Part shown: piece after piece, positions 1-7,985 of the stretch
Numbering within the stretch: the stretch's first letter is position 1
Layout: each line of letters begins with the position of its first letter
Assembly (NCBI GenBank): GCA_050246435.1
Contig: JBFWWB010000057.1
Coordinates: forward strand, 1 to 17,069
DNA: 17,069 bases
Direction of reading: 5' to 3'
Source of the DNA: JAKFWI01 sp050246435
GTDB taxonomy: Bacteria; Pseudomonadota; Alphaproteobacteria; Caulobacterales; Aquidulcibacteraceae
Notes under the pieces: generated by a model
Database searches by the model: none
The model's input: only the letters and a program-made list of their open reading frames with translations
What the model was told of the DNA's origin: nothing
Translations under genes and position numbers: made by a program

Positions 1-636
1 GGCGTAGCAGATGTCTTCCTTGTGCGGGCCGGCGATGCCGGGAAAGCGGCGGCGCAAAACCGCCACGATCGCCGCCGTATCGTCCACCGAGAGCGTGGTC
101 TGGGTGACGTAAGCGAGATGCAGCGGGTTCCTCGGCGCGACGGCCTCCGCGCCGGGCGCGTCCTCCACCAGCAGAATTGCGCCGGGCGGCAGCTGGCCCA
201 TCGTGCCCACCACTTCGGGGTGGCCGGCATGGCCGATCAGAATGATCTCGCGGCCGGCCTTCCAGTGGCGCACAGCGTCGTTATGAACCTTGGAGACCAG
301 CGGGCACGTCGCATCGACGAACACCATGTTGCGGGTCCGGGCGGCCTCCGGCACCGATTTCGGCACGCCATGGGCCGAGAAGATGACCGGGCGGTCGGTC
401 GGGCACTCGTCCAGTTCCTCCACGAAGACGGCGCCGAGCTTCTCCAGCCGGCTGACGACGTGGCGGTTGTGGACGATCTCGTGGCGCACGAACACCGGCG
501 CGCCCCATTTCGCGATCGCCGCCTCAACGATGAGGATCGCCCGGTCCACCCCCGCGCAAAAGCCCCGCGGGGCGGCCACCAGCACCTGCAGCGGGCGGCG
601 GTTCGTGGCGGCGGCGGGCGAAGCGTCGGATTGCAT
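1..636 (-). CDS. ispH: 4-hydroxy-3-methylbut-2-enyl diphosphate reductase (IspH/LytB), 3' end cut off by the window
   Basis: Last enzyme of the MEP pathway: a cytosolic iron-sulfur protein that reduces HMBPP to IPP and DMAPP. Only residues 1-212 are present; the C-terminal third lies beyond the left edge. The three cysteines that hold the Fe-S cluster in the family are all visible: C27 in PRGFCAGVDRA, C111 in VDATCPLVSK and C210 in KEDICYA. The conserved histidine motifs RHEIVHN and IGHAGHPEVVGTMGQ and the TQTTLSVDD motif are also present. The ATG at 636 gives an N-terminus about 15 residues longer than E. coli IspH (C12, C96, C197 there); no strong Shine-Dalgarno is seen. The gene is divergent from the lipoprotein gene, so the 113 nt between them (637-749) should hold both promoters, but I see no convincing consensus. 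Identification is secure from the motifs. Confidence 0.96.
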   Translation of the reverse strand, partial: MQSDASPAAATNRRPLQVLVAAPRGFCAGVDRAILIVEAAIAKWGAPVFVRHEIVHNRHVVSRLEKLGAVFVEELDECPTDRPVIFSAHGVPKSVPEAARTRNMVFVDATCPLVSKVHNDAVRHWKAGREIILIGHAGHPEVVGTMGQLPPGAILLVEDAPGAEAVAPRNPLHLAYVTQTTLSVDDTAAIVAVLRRRFPGIAGPHKEDICYA

Positions 637-749
637 GGACTTTTGCGCTGCGGCTTCAGGGCTGGCCGGCGCGATTGCGGCGGCGAGGGCGGGCCTGTAT
701 CACCCGCGGCATTAGAGGCTTTGCGCCCGGTTTTCCAGAGAGGCGGTCG

Positions 750-1373
750 ATGATGGCAGGGCAAGCGCGGACAAAAGCGCGCCGGGGCGGGCTGCCGGCG
801 CTGGCGCGCTTCGCTCTGGTGGCGGTCGCCGTGGCGCTGGCGGCGTGCGCCGGCGGGAATGACAAACCGCGGCGCAACGCCAAGAGCGATCCGAATGTCG
901 GGCCGTGCCCGCTGATGGGCGTGCTCTATGACGCGTCGCGGCAGGTGATCTTCACCGGCGGCGACGAGCGCTTCGCCAGCGTGGCCTATACGGGTGAGGT
1001 TCAGGGCGTGAACGGGCTTTGCCGCTACCGCGGGACGGAGCCGATCGTGATGTCGCTCGATATCGACATGGCTTTCGGCAAGGGTCCCGCCGCGACGGAA
1101 GCCTCTCACACCTACCGCTACTGGGTGGCCGTGGCCCGGCGCGACACCGCGCCCATCGCCAAGCAATATTTCGACGTGAACGTGACGTTTCCCCCTGGCG
1201 CGGACCGTGTGGGCGGCGCCCAACACATCGAGCGCATCGTGATCCCGCGCGCGGAGGCTGGCACCTCCGGGACGAATTTCGAAATCCTGGTGGGCTTCGA
1301 CCTCACGCCCCAGCAGCTGGACTTCAACCGGCAGGGCAAGCGCTTCCGCGTCGACGCGGGCGCGCCGAGCTAA
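750..1373 (+). CDS. conserved lipoprotein of unknown function
   Basis: Encodes 207 residues. The N-terminus is basic (KARR near residue 10), followed by a hydrophobic stretch (about 17-32) and a lipobox LAAC with the lipidated cysteine at C33, so the mature protein should be a membrane-anchored periplasmic lipoprotein. The mature part has two further cysteines (in GPCPLMG and GLCRYRG), which could pair, and a beta-rich look, with motifs such as TEPIVMSLDIDMAFGKGP and THTYRYWVAV-like SHTYRYWVAVARRD. I recognise this as a protein type found beside argS or housekeeping genes in alphaproteobacteria, but know no function. Start: ATG at 750 (a second ATG follows at 753) with AGAGAGG at 737-743, six nt upstream. 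It ends 48 nt before argS on the same strand, so the two may be co-transcribed. Confidence 0.85.
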   Translation: MMAGQARTKARRGGLPALARFALVAVAVALAACAGGNDKPRRNAKSDPNVGPCPLMGVLYDASRQVIFTGGDERFASVAYTGEVQGVNGLCRYRGTEPIVMSLDIDMAFGKGPAATEASHTYRYWVAVARRDTAPIAKQYFDVNVTFPPGADRVGGAQHIERIVIPRAEAGTSGTNFEILVGFDLTPQQLDFNRQGKRFRVDAGAPS

Positions 1374-1421
1374 GCGGAAACCGGTTGCGCGGGGGCCGCC
1401 CCGCTCACTAGACCAACGCTC

Positions 1422-3152
1422 ATGCCCGCGCTCGTCCACGATCTGAGCCGCGCCCTCGGCGCGGCGTTCGCCGCCGCGGGGCTTGATCCCGCGTTCGGGC
1501 AGGCGCGCCCGTCAGATCGGCCGGAGCTGGCGCAGTTCCAATGCAACGGCGCGATGCCGGCGGCGAAAGCTGCGGGCAAGCAGCCGCGTGTGATCGCCGC
1601 CGCCGTTGTGGAAGCGCTCGTCAACCTTGATTGGATCGCGCGCGCAGAAGTCGCCGGGCCCGGCTTCATCAATATAGACGTGCGCGATGCGAAGCTCGCC
1701 CAGCGGGCGCAGGCGATCGCGGACGACCCGCGCGCCGGCTGCGAGCGGACCTCGGCCGAGCGTGTGGTGATCGATTATGGCGGCCCAAACGTCGCCAAGG
1801 CGATGCATGTCGGCCATCTGCGCTCCAGCATCATCGGGGAAAGCCTGAAGCGCCTGCTGCGCTTCCGCGGCGATACGGTGTGGGGCGACGCGCATTTCGG
1901 CGATTGGGGCTTCCAGATGGGGCTGCTGATCGTGTCGCTGGAGGATCGCTTCGGCGCGGTGGAGCAAGCGCACAGCGCGATCACTCTGGATCTCCTGGAG
2001 GAGATCTATCCCGTTGCGGCGGTGCGGGCGCGCGAAGACGCGGAATTCCGCGACCGCGCGCGTAAGGCTACGGCGCGGCTGCAGGCGGGCGAACCCGCGT
2101 ATCGCGCGATCTGGGAGCGCATGCGCGCGGTGACGATGGACACGCTGAAGCGCGAATTCGCGGCGCTGGGCATCGCGTTCGATCTGTGGAAGGGCGAAAG
2201 CGACAGCGATCCGCTGATCCCTGAGATGGTCGCCGATCTGGAAGCGAAGGGCCTGCTCGTCGACGATCAGGGCGCGCGCATCGTGCGCGTCGCGCAGGAG
2301 GGCGATAAACGTGAGCTGCCGCCGCTGTTGGTCGTTTCCTCCGAAGGTTCGGCGATGTACGGCACGACCGACCTCGCCACTATTCTCGATCGCGCGCGCA
2401 CGCTGACGCCCGACCGCATCCTCTATGTGGTGGACCAGCGCCAGGGTGATCATTTCGAGCAGGTGTTTCGCGCCGCCGATCGCGCCGGCTATTTCGCGCG
2501 TGAGCGGCTGGAGCACATCGGCTTCGGCACGATGAACGGCGCCGATGGCAAGCCTTTCAAGACGCGCGCCGGCGGCGTGCTGAAGCTCAACGATCTGATC
2601 GGCGAGGCAAAAGAGAAGGCGCGTGCGCGGCTGTGCGAGGCCGAGATCGGCGCCGATTTCTCAGCGGAAGAATTCGAGGGCGTGGCGCACAAGGTGGCGG
2701 TGGCGGCGATCAAGTTCGCCGATCTCGTGAACTTCCGCGGCACCTCCTACGTGTTCGATCTCGATCGCTTCGTGCGCTTCGAGGGCAAGACCGGGCCCTA
2801 TCTTCTGTATGCCTGCGTGCGGATCAAATCGATCCTGCGCAAGGCCGCCGAGCAGGGCGTTGCCGCCGGCCCCATCGCGATCGCCGCGCCGGCCGAGCGC
2901 ACGCTGACCTTGGCGCTCGACGCGTTCGAGAGCGCGCTGGAGGCCGCCGCCAGCCGTCGCGCGCCGCACTTCCTGGCCGAGCATGTCTATGCCCTGGCGC
3001 AGGCGTTTTCGGCCTTCTACGACCAGTGTCCGATCCTGCAGGAGAGCGACGCCGCCGTGCGCGGAAGCCGGCTCGCGCTGGCGCAGGCGGCCTTGCGCCA
3101 GTTGGAGCTGTGCCTGGACCTGCTGGGGATCGAAACGCCCGAGCGGATGTGA
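1422..3152 (+). CDS. argS: arginyl-tRNA synthetase
   Basis: Class I aminoacyl-tRNA synthetase (576 aa, normal length) that charges tRNA-Arg with arginine in the cytosol. The N-terminal additional domain covers about residues 1-100 (QCNGAMPAAKAAGKQP). The catalytic core starts at YGGPNVAKAMHVGHLRSS, where H129-V-G-H132 is the HIGH signature. It continues with VWGDAHFGDWGFQMG and STEGSAMYGTTDLAT-like SSEGSAMYGTTDLA. A canonical KMSK is absent; KPFKTRAGGVLKLNDL occupies its place, as is usual in bacterial ArgRS. The DALR anticodon-binding domain is at the C-terminus (GKTGPYLLYACVRIKSIL to LLGIETPERM). The ATG at 1422 has only a weak ribosome-binding site. A 6-bp GC hairpin (GCGGGG 1389-1394, CCCCGC 1399-1404) lies just before it with no T-tract, so it is not an obvious terminator. 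Confidence 0.98.
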   Translation: MPALVHDLSRALGAAFAAAGLDPAFGQARPSDRPELAQFQCNGAMPAAKAAGKQPRVIAAAVVEALVNLDWIARAEVAGPGFINIDVRDAKLAQRAQAIADDPRAGCERTSAERVVIDYGGPNVAKAMHVGHLRSSIIGESLKRLLRFRGDTVWGDAHFGDWGFQMGLLIVSLEDRFGAVEQAHSAITLDLLEEIYPVAAVRAREDAEFRDRARKATARLQAGEPAYRAIWERMRAVTMDTLKREFAALGIAFDLWKGESDSDPLIPEMVADLEAKGLLVDDQGARIVRVAQEGDKRELPPLLVVSSEGSAMYGTTDLATILDRARTLTPDRILYVVDQRQGDHFEQVFRAADRAGYFARERLEHIGFGTMNGADGKPFKTRAGGVLKLNDLIGEAKEKARARLCEAEIGADFSAEEFEGVAHKVAVAAIKFADLVNFRGTSYVFDLDRFVRFEGKTGPYLLYACVRIKSILRKAAEQGVAAGPIAIAAPAERTLTLALDAFESALEAAASRRAPHFLAEHVYALAQAFSAFYDQCPILQESDAAVRGSRLALAQAALRQLELCLDLLGIETPERM

Positions 3153-3212
3153 ACCGCACTCGCCTGCGAAAGCGGCAGGGATTGCTTGTTTGTCAGTATC
3201 TGGACGGGCGCG

Positions 3213-3218
3213 TTGACA
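3213..3218 (+). promoter_or_regulatory. candidate -35 box for the gcv operon
   Basis: A perfect TTGACA lies 63 nt upstream of the first aptamer of the glycine riboswitch, in the right place to drive the gcv transcript. No good -10 hexamer follows at 16-18 nt (GAAGGT or a neighbour is the best), so this is only a suggestion. The stretch 3153-3280 between argS and the riboswitch holds nothing else I can identify and no clear intrinsic terminator for argS. Confidence 0.3.
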
Positions 3219-3280
3219 GCGCGTGCGGCCCCCTTGAAGGTGGCGGCGTTCGCTTACGGAGCTTCCGCAGGCGGGCGATC

Positions 3281-3469
3281 CCGCGGGAGAGATCGGGCTC
3301 CTGGCGACAGGGTCCTGGCCCCGAAGGCGCAACCGCCCCGGAAACGCTCAGGGAAAAGGACCGCGGGAGAAGCAGCACGCTGGAAAGCGCCGCGGGCACG
3401 CGGCCGCCGAAGGAGTAAGCGGAGCGCCCTCACGGGTTTCCGTGAATCTCTCAGGCTCATGGGACAGCG
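3281..3469 (+). promoter_or_regulatory. tandem glycine riboswitch upstream of gcvT
   Basis: Two glycine aptamers in series. Aptamer 1 (about 3281-3366) is closed by CCGCGG at both ends (3281-3286 and 3361-3366). It contains GGGAGAG, CCCCGAAGGCGCAACCG and the conserved CGCTCAGGGAAAAGGACCG core. Aptamer 2 (about 3378-3469) is closed by CGCTG (3378-3382) against CAGCG (3465-3469). It contains TGGAAAGC, CGCCGAAGGAGTAAGCGG and CTCTCAGGCTCATGGGACAG. A short linker (3367-3377) joins them, as in known cooperative glycine riboswitches. Glycine binding normally turns on expression of the glycine cleavage operon, which is exactly what follows. No intrinsic terminator is seen after aptamer 2. A small hairpin (CGGG 3484-3487, TTCG loop, CCCG 3492-3495) lies between it and the gcvT start, so control of translation initiation is possible. 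Confidence 0.93.
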
Positions 3470-3518
3470 GGGGCTTGGCGTTTCGGGTTCGCCCGTGCGC
3501 AAAGAGCCGGAATCCCGC

Positions 3519-4676
3519 GTGCCGATCGAAGAAGCTCCCCTCAAAAAGCTGCCGCTCGATGCGCTGCATCGCCGCCTCGGCGCGAAGTTCGCGCCGTTCG
3601 CCGGCTATGACATGCCCGTGCAGTATGAGGGGCTTATCGCCGAGCATAACTGGACGCGCGCGAATGCGGGCCTGTTCGACGTGTCCCACATGGGCCCGTG
3701 CTTTTTCATGTTGCGTGAAGCCGGCGGCGAAGACGCCCATCGGCGGATCGCCGCGCTCGTGGAAAAACTTGTCCCGGCGGATATCGCCGGGCTGCGGCCC
3801 GGGCAAATCCGCTACACGATGCTGCTCAACGCAGAGGGCGGCGTGCTGGACGATCTGATGATCGCGCGCCCCGGCAGCGGGCCCGGCGCGCTCTATATCG
3901 TCGTCAACGCCGGCACGAAGGAACAGGACTTCACGCTACTGGAAGAAGCCGCCGGCGATGCGGCGCGTCTGCTGCGTTACGACGAGGCGGGTTATTCGCT
4001 GCTGGCGCTGCAGGGGCCGAAAGCGGCGGCGGTGCTTGCGCGCTTGGATGCGCGCGCCGGCGAAATCGCGTTCATGCACAGCGACGGCGCGCAGCTGCTG
4101 GGCGAGGACTGCGTGGTCACCCGCAGCGGTTATACCGGCGAAGACGGCTACGAAATCCTGGTGAAGCCGCGCCACGCGGAAAAATTGGCGGAATGGCTGC
4201 TGGCGCAGCCGGAAGTGAGGCCCGTCGGCCTTGGCGCGCGCGATACGCTGCGCCTGGAGGCGGGTCTTTGTCTCTACGGCCACGAATTGGACGCAACCAT
4301 TTCGCCCATCGAGGCTGATCTCACCTGGACGATCCAGAAAAGCCGCCGTGCGGCGGCGGATTTTCCGGGCGCGCCGCGCATCCTTGAAGAGTTGAAGAAC
4401 GGCCCTGCGCGCAAGCGCGTCGGCATCCGGCCAAGCGACCGCGCGCCCGCGCGCGACGGCACGGAGATTCAAAGCGGCGGGAGAAGGATCGGCGTCGTCA
4501 CCAGCGGCGGCTTTTCACCCACGCTGAATGCGCCGATCTCGATGGGCTATGTAGAGGCCGCCTTCGCAGCGCCCGGAACGCCAGTGGAGCTGATCGTGCG
4601 CGGGCAGCCGCGCGCGGGAGAGATCGTGCGTCTGCCATTCACACCGCATCGCTACTTCAAGGGGGACCAGCCGTGA
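3519..4676 (+). CDS. gcvT: glycine cleavage system T protein (aminomethyltransferase)
   Basis: Transfers the methylene unit from the aminomethylated lipoyl arm of GcvH to tetrahydrofolate, releasing ammonia. About 385 aa from the chosen start (E. coli 364). Family motifs: LKKLPLDALHRRLGAKF, FAPFAGYDMPVQY, FDVSHMG, and YTMLLNAEGGVLDDLMIAR with the expected catalytic aspartate at about D111. Further on are SGYTGEDGYEI, GLGARDTLRLEAGLCLYGHEL and, near the end, TSGGFSPTLNAPISMGYV. The reading frame stays open upstream through the riboswitch, so upstream ATGs (for example 3459, inside aptamer 2) are not starts. GTG at 3519 places the N-terminus where family members begin; GTG at 3495 is the alternative. 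Both have poor Shine-Dalgarno sequences, with AAAGAG at 3501-3506 the best for 3519. The gene overlaps gcvH by 4 nt. Confidence 0.96.
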   Translation: MPIEEAPLKKLPLDALHRRLGAKFAPFAGYDMPVQYEGLIAEHNWTRANAGLFDVSHMGPCFFMLREAGGEDAHRRIAALVEKLVPADIAGLRPGQIRYTMLLNAEGGVLDDLMIARPGSGPGALYIVVNAGTKEQDFTLLEEAAGDAARLLRYDEAGYSLLALQGPKAAAVLARLDARAGEIAFMHSDGAQLLGEDCVVTRSGYTGEDGYEILVKPRHAEKLAEWLLAQPEVRPVGLGARDTLRLEAGLCLYGHELDATISPIEADLTWTIQKSRRAAADFPGAPRILEELKNGPARKRVGIRPSDRAPARDGTEIQSGGRRIGVVTSGGFSPTLNAPISMGYVEAAFAAPGTPVELIVRGQPRAGEIVRLPFTPHRYFKGDQP

Positions 4677-5044
4677 GCGTCAAATATACACGGGAGCACG
4701 AATGGGTGCGCGTGGAGGGCGACGTCGCCGTCTGCGGCATCTCCGCGTACGCGGCCGAGCAATTGGGCGACATCGTCTATGTCGAGCTGCCGGAGCCGGG
4801 CCGCGCGGTGCGGAAGGACGGCGAGATGGCGGTGGTGGAATCTGCGAAGGCCGCTTCCGACGTGTTCGCGCCGGTTTCCGGCGCCGTCGTGGCGGTGAAC
4901 GAGACTTTGGCCGCCAATCCCGAGCGCGTGAACGAAACGCCGGAAGGCGATGGATGGATCGTAAAGGTAAAGCTGTCTGACAAGGGCGAACTTGCTGCGC
5001 TTATGGATAAGACCCAGTACGACGATTATGTGAGGAGCCTCTAG
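4673..5044 (+). CDS. gcvH: glycine cleavage system H protein (lipoyl carrier)
   Basis: Small lipoylated shuttle protein (123 aa, normal size) that carries the aminomethyl group between the P, T and L proteins. The lipoylation site is K59 in VVESAKAASDVFAPVSG. The N-terminus KYTREHEWVRVEG and the C-terminal GDGWIVKVKLSDKGEL are typical. It starts at GTG 4673, whose last bases overlap the gcvT stop (GTGA), with AGGGGGA a few nt upstream; the overlap implies translational coupling to gcvT. The stop at 5042-5044 is 3 nt before gcvPA. Confidence 0.98.
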   Translation: MSVKYTREHEWVRVEGDVAVCGISAYAAEQLGDIVYVELPEPGRAVRKDGEMAVVESAKAASDVFAPVSGAVVAVNETLAANPERVNETPEGDGWIVKVKLSDKGELAALMDKTQYDDYVRSL

Positions 5045-5047
5045 GCG

Positions 5048-6403
5048 ATGCGTTATCTTCCGCTCACACACGAAGATCGCCGCGTGATGCTCGGCGTCAT
5101 CGGCGCGAAATCGATCGACGATCTGTTCATCGATGTGCCGGCCGAAGCACGCCGCGACGGCCTCGTCGATCTGCCGCGCGCGCAAGGCGAGATCGAGGTG
5201 GAGCGCGCGATGGCCGCGTTCGCCGCAAAGAGCCGCTCGCCTGCGCAAGGGCCCTTCTTCATCGGCGCCGGCGCCTATCGCCACCACATTCCGGCGACGG
5301 TGGATTACATCATCCAGCGCTCGGAATTCCTCACCGCCTACACGCCCTATCAGCCTGAGATTGCGCAGGGCACGCTGCAATCGATCTTCGAATTCCAGAC
5401 ACAGGTCGCGATGCTCACCGGCATGGAGGTCGCCAACGCCTCCATGTATGACGGCTCCACCGCGTGCGCGGAGGCGGCCCTTATGGCGGCGCGCGTGACG
5501 AAGCGCTCGCGGGTGGCGATGTCAGGCGGTTTGCATCCGCATTACGCTGAAACCACGCGCACGATGGCTGGCGCCGGCGGCGTGACGCTGCTCGATGCGC
5601 CCCCCGCAATCGACGGCGAGACGGATGTGCTGAAGCTGCTGGACGGCGACGTGGCCGCCGTGATCGTGCAATCGCCGAACGTGTTCGGCGTGGTCACCGA
5701 TCTGCGTCCGATCGCGGAAGCGTGCCACGCCAAGGGCGCGCTGCTGATCGCGGTGTTCACGGAAGCCGTCTCACTCGGCATCGTGGAGCCGCCCGGTGCG
5801 ATGGGAGCGGATATCGTGGTGGGCGAAGGCCAATCGATCGGCGTGCCGCTTTCCTTCGGCGGACCTTATGTCGGGCTTTTCGCCACGCGCGAAAAATTCG
5901 TGCGCCAGATGCCGGGCCGGCTTGCGGGGGAAACAGTGGACGCCGACGGCCAGCGCGGCTTCGTGCTGACGTTGTCCACGCGCGAGCAACATATCCGCCG
6001 CGCGAAAGCGACTTCCAACATCTGCACCAATTCCGGGCTCTGCGCGCAGGCCTTCACGGTGCACATGACCTTGCTCGGCGCAAAGGGATTGGAGCGGCTC
6101 GCGCGGCTCAATCACGAGAAAACCTGCGCGCTGGCCGATGCGCTGGACGGCGTCGGCGGTGCGAAGGTGCTGTCGCCACGTTTCTTCAACGAGTTCGCGC
6201 TGCGCGTGCCGCGCCGCGCCGACGATGTGGTGGAATCGCTGGCCCGCCGCGGCGTGCTGGGCGGCGTCGCCTATGCGCGGCTCAACCCCGCGGGCGCGCG
6301 CAAGGCGAAGATGGAGGACGTGCTCCTCGTCTGCGCCACCGAAACCAACACCGACGACGACGTCAAAGCCTATGCGAAGGCGCTCAAGGAGGCGCTCTCA
6401 TGA
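5048..6403 (+). CDS. gcvPA: glycine dehydrogenase (decarboxylating) subunit 1 (split P protein, N-terminal half)
   Basis: 451 aa, the usual size for the alpha subunit of a two-piece P protein. Together with GcvPB it decarboxylates glycine using PLP and loads the aminomethyl group on GcvH. Motifs: N-terminal YLPLTHEDRRVMLGVIGAKSIDDLF, FIGAGAYRHHIPATVDYIIQ, TAYTPYQPEIAQGTLQSIFE, ANASMYDGSTA (about residues 129-139), the glycine-rich VGEGQSIGVPLSFGGPYVG, and TREQHIRRAKATSNICTN. It has no PLP-binding lysine, as expected, since that lies in GcvPB. GAGGAG at 5032-5037, within the end of gcvH, serves as ribosome-binding site for ATG 5048. The stop overlaps the gcvPB start (ATGA). Confidence 0.98.
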   Translation: MRYLPLTHEDRRVMLGVIGAKSIDDLFIDVPAEARRDGLVDLPRAQGEIEVERAMAAFAAKSRSPAQGPFFIGAGAYRHHIPATVDYIIQRSEFLTAYTPYQPEIAQGTLQSIFEFQTQVAMLTGMEVANASMYDGSTACAEAALMAARVTKRSRVAMSGGLHPHYAETTRTMAGAGGVTLLDAPPAIDGETDVLKLLDGDVAAVIVQSPNVFGVVTDLRPIAEACHAKGALLIAVFTEAVSLGIVEPPGAMGADIVVGEGQSIGVPLSFGGPYVGLFATREKFVRQMPGRLAGETVDADGQRGFVLTLSTREQHIRRAKATSNICTNSGLCAQAFTVHMTLLGAKGLERLARLNHEKTCALADALDGVGGAKVLSPRFFNEFALRVPRRADDVVESLARRGVLGGVAYARLNPAGARKAKMEDVLLVCATETNTDDDVKAYAKALKEALS

Positions 6404-7938
6404 ACCAGACGATTTCCGGCTCCAAGGGATTGCTGCAAGCCGAACCGCTGCTGTTCGAGATCGCCGGTGGCGCGCGCACCGGCGTGGATCTGCCCGAGCC
6501 GAAGGGAATGCCCGACCGCTTGGGCGGGCTCAAACGCAAGGCGCCGCTCGATCTGCCGGGGCTCAGCGAACCCGAGGCGATGCGCCATTATGTGCGCCTC
6601 TCGCAGCGCAATTACGCAATCGATCTGGGCCTCTTTCCGCTGGGATCGTGCACGATGAAGCACAATCCGCGGCTCAACGAGAAGGTCGCGCGGATGCCCG
6701 GCATCGGCGATATCCATCCGCTGCAGCCCTTCTCCACTGTGCAGGGCGCGTTGGCGCTGATGCAGGAGCTTTCGCGCTGGCTGCTGGAACTCACTGGGCT
6801 CTCCGCGGTGGCGCTGTCGCCGAAGGCGGGCGCGCATGGCGAGTTGTGCGGCATGCTGGCGATCCGCGCGGCGCTCGAAGCGCGCGGCGAGGGCGAAACG
6901 CGCAAGCGCGTGCTGGCGCCATCATCTTCGCACGGGACCAATCCGGCGACGGCGGCCGCCGCCGGATTCGTGGTGGAGGAAATTCCCGCCGCGCCGGACG
7001 GGCGCGTGCACATCGAGGCGTTGCGCGAGCGGCTGGGGCCGGATGTGGCGGCCATCATGCTCACCAATCCGAACACCTGCGGCCTGTTCGAGCGCGAGGT
7101 GAAGCAGATCGCCGATCTCGTGCACGAAGCGGGCGGCTTCTTTTATTGCGACGGCGCGAACTACAACGCCATCGTCGGGCGCGTGCGTCCGGGCGATCTC
7201 GGCGTCGATGCGATGCATATCAACTTGCACAAAACCTTTTCCACACCGCATGGCGGTGGCGGGCCGGGGGCGGGCCCGGTGGTGTTCTCCGCGGCGCTGG
7301 CGGCGTTCGCGCCCGCGCCCTACGTCGTCCAGCGCGAGCACGATCTGGCGCTCGTCGAGCATGCCGAGGAGAGCAAGGCGTTCGGCCGGCTGTGCGCGTT
7401 CCATGGGCAGATGGGCATGTATGTGCGGGCGCTGGCCTACATGATGAGCCACGGGAGCGACGGGCTTCGCCAAGTGGCCGAGGATGCCGTGCTCAATGCG
7501 AACTATCTGCTGGCGCGCCTCAAGCCCTATCTCTCCGCGCCGTTCGGCGGCCCCAAGGACGAACATTGGCCGTGCATGCATGAAGCGCTGTTCGACGATA
7601 CCTTCTTGGAAGGCGCCGGCATCGAAACGGCGGATATCGCCAAAGCGCTGATCGATGAGGGGTATCATCCGATGACGATGTATTTTCCGCTCGTCGTGCA
7701 TGGCGCGATGCTGATCGAACCGACCGAGACGGAATCGAAGGCCGAACTGGACCGCTTCGCCGACGCGCTGATCGCCCTGGCGCTGCGCGCCAAGGCCGGC
7801 GATGCGGCCTTCTTCAAGGCTGCGCCGCAATCGGCGCCGGTCCGCCGGCTCGATGAGACGCGCGCAGCCCGCCAGCCGAAGCTGCGCTGGACGGCGCCTT
7901 CCGCTGCAACCGATCCGGCGCGGGTCGCTGCGGAATAA
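6400..7938 (+). CDS. gcvPB: glycine dehydrogenase (decarboxylating) subunit 2 (split P protein, C-terminal half, PLP-bearing)
   Basis: 512 aa, the catalytic half of the split P protein. Motifs: FPLGSCTMKHNPRLNEK (K87 within it), SPKAGAHGELCGMLAIRAA, SSSHGTNPATAAAAGF, LTNPNTCGLFE, DGANYNAIVG, and the PLP Schiff-base site in MHINLHKTFSTPHGGGGPG with lysine K278. The C-terminus carries the common PVRRLDETRAARQPKLRW tail. ATG at 6400 overlaps the gcvPA stop by 4 nt and has a strong AAGGAGG at 6386-6392. The frame stays open far upstream inside gcvPA, but that part is a shadow in a different frame. It is the last glycine cleavage gene here; lpd is elsewhere. Confidence 0.98.
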   Translation: MNQTISGSKGLLQAEPLLFEIAGGARTGVDLPEPKGMPDRLGGLKRKAPLDLPGLSEPEAMRHYVRLSQRNYAIDLGLFPLGSCTMKHNPRLNEKVARMPGIGDIHPLQPFSTVQGALALMQELSRWLLELTGLSAVALSPKAGAHGELCGMLAIRAALEARGEGETRKRVLAPSSSHGTNPATAAAAGFVVEEIPAAPDGRVHIEALRERLGPDVAAIMLTNPNTCGLFEREVKQIADLVHEAGGFFYCDGANYNAIVGRVRPGDLGVDAMHINLHKTFSTPHGGGGPGAGPVVFSAALAAFAPAPYVVQREHDLALVEHAEESKAFGRLCAFHGQMGMYVRALAYMMSHGSDGLRQVAEDAVLNANYLLARLKPYLSAPFGGPKDEHWPCMHEALFDDTFLEGAGIETADIAKALIDEGYHPMTMYFPLVVHGAMLIEPTETESKAELDRFADALIALALRAKAGDAAFFKAAPQSAPVRRLDETRAARQPKLRWTAPSAATDPARVAAE

Positions 7939-7945
7939 ACGAAAA

Positions 7946-7966
7946 CGGCGCGCATTCCAGGCGCCG
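7946..7966. other. inverted repeat after gcvPB
   Basis: CGGCGC (7946-7951) and GCGCCG (7961-7966) form a 6-bp stem with a 9-nt loop, 7 nt after the gcvPB stop. On the plus strand no T-tract follows, so it is not a classical terminator for the gcv operon. On the minus strand the stem is followed by TTTTCG, but no minus-strand gene ends here. It could be a 3' stabilising hairpin or a weak attenuator separating gcv from the next two genes. Confidence 0.35.
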
Positions 7967-7985
7967 ATACGGTGGGAGGAAGACC

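Noticed and set aside
22..753. Long plus-strand open frame opposite ispH
   Set aside because: High GC content creates long antisense frames; the minus strand carries all ispH signature motifs and the plus translation is His/Arg-rich noise.
1389..1404. GC hairpin before argS as a terminator for the lipoprotein gene
   Set aside because: The 6-bp stem lacks a following T-tract and lies 18 nt before the argS start.
1512..2516. 334-codon minus-strand open frame inside argS
   Set aside because: Antisense shadow of argS with no ribosome-binding site and no recognisable motif.
3186..3518. Long in-frame N-terminal extension of gcvT
   Set aside because: It runs through both glycine aptamers, whose conserved bases explain the sequence; GcvT homologues begin near 3519.
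6922..7830. 302-codon minus-strand open frame inside gcvPB
   Set aside because: Antisense shadow of gcvPB; the composition is typical of reverse-complement GC-rich coding sequence.
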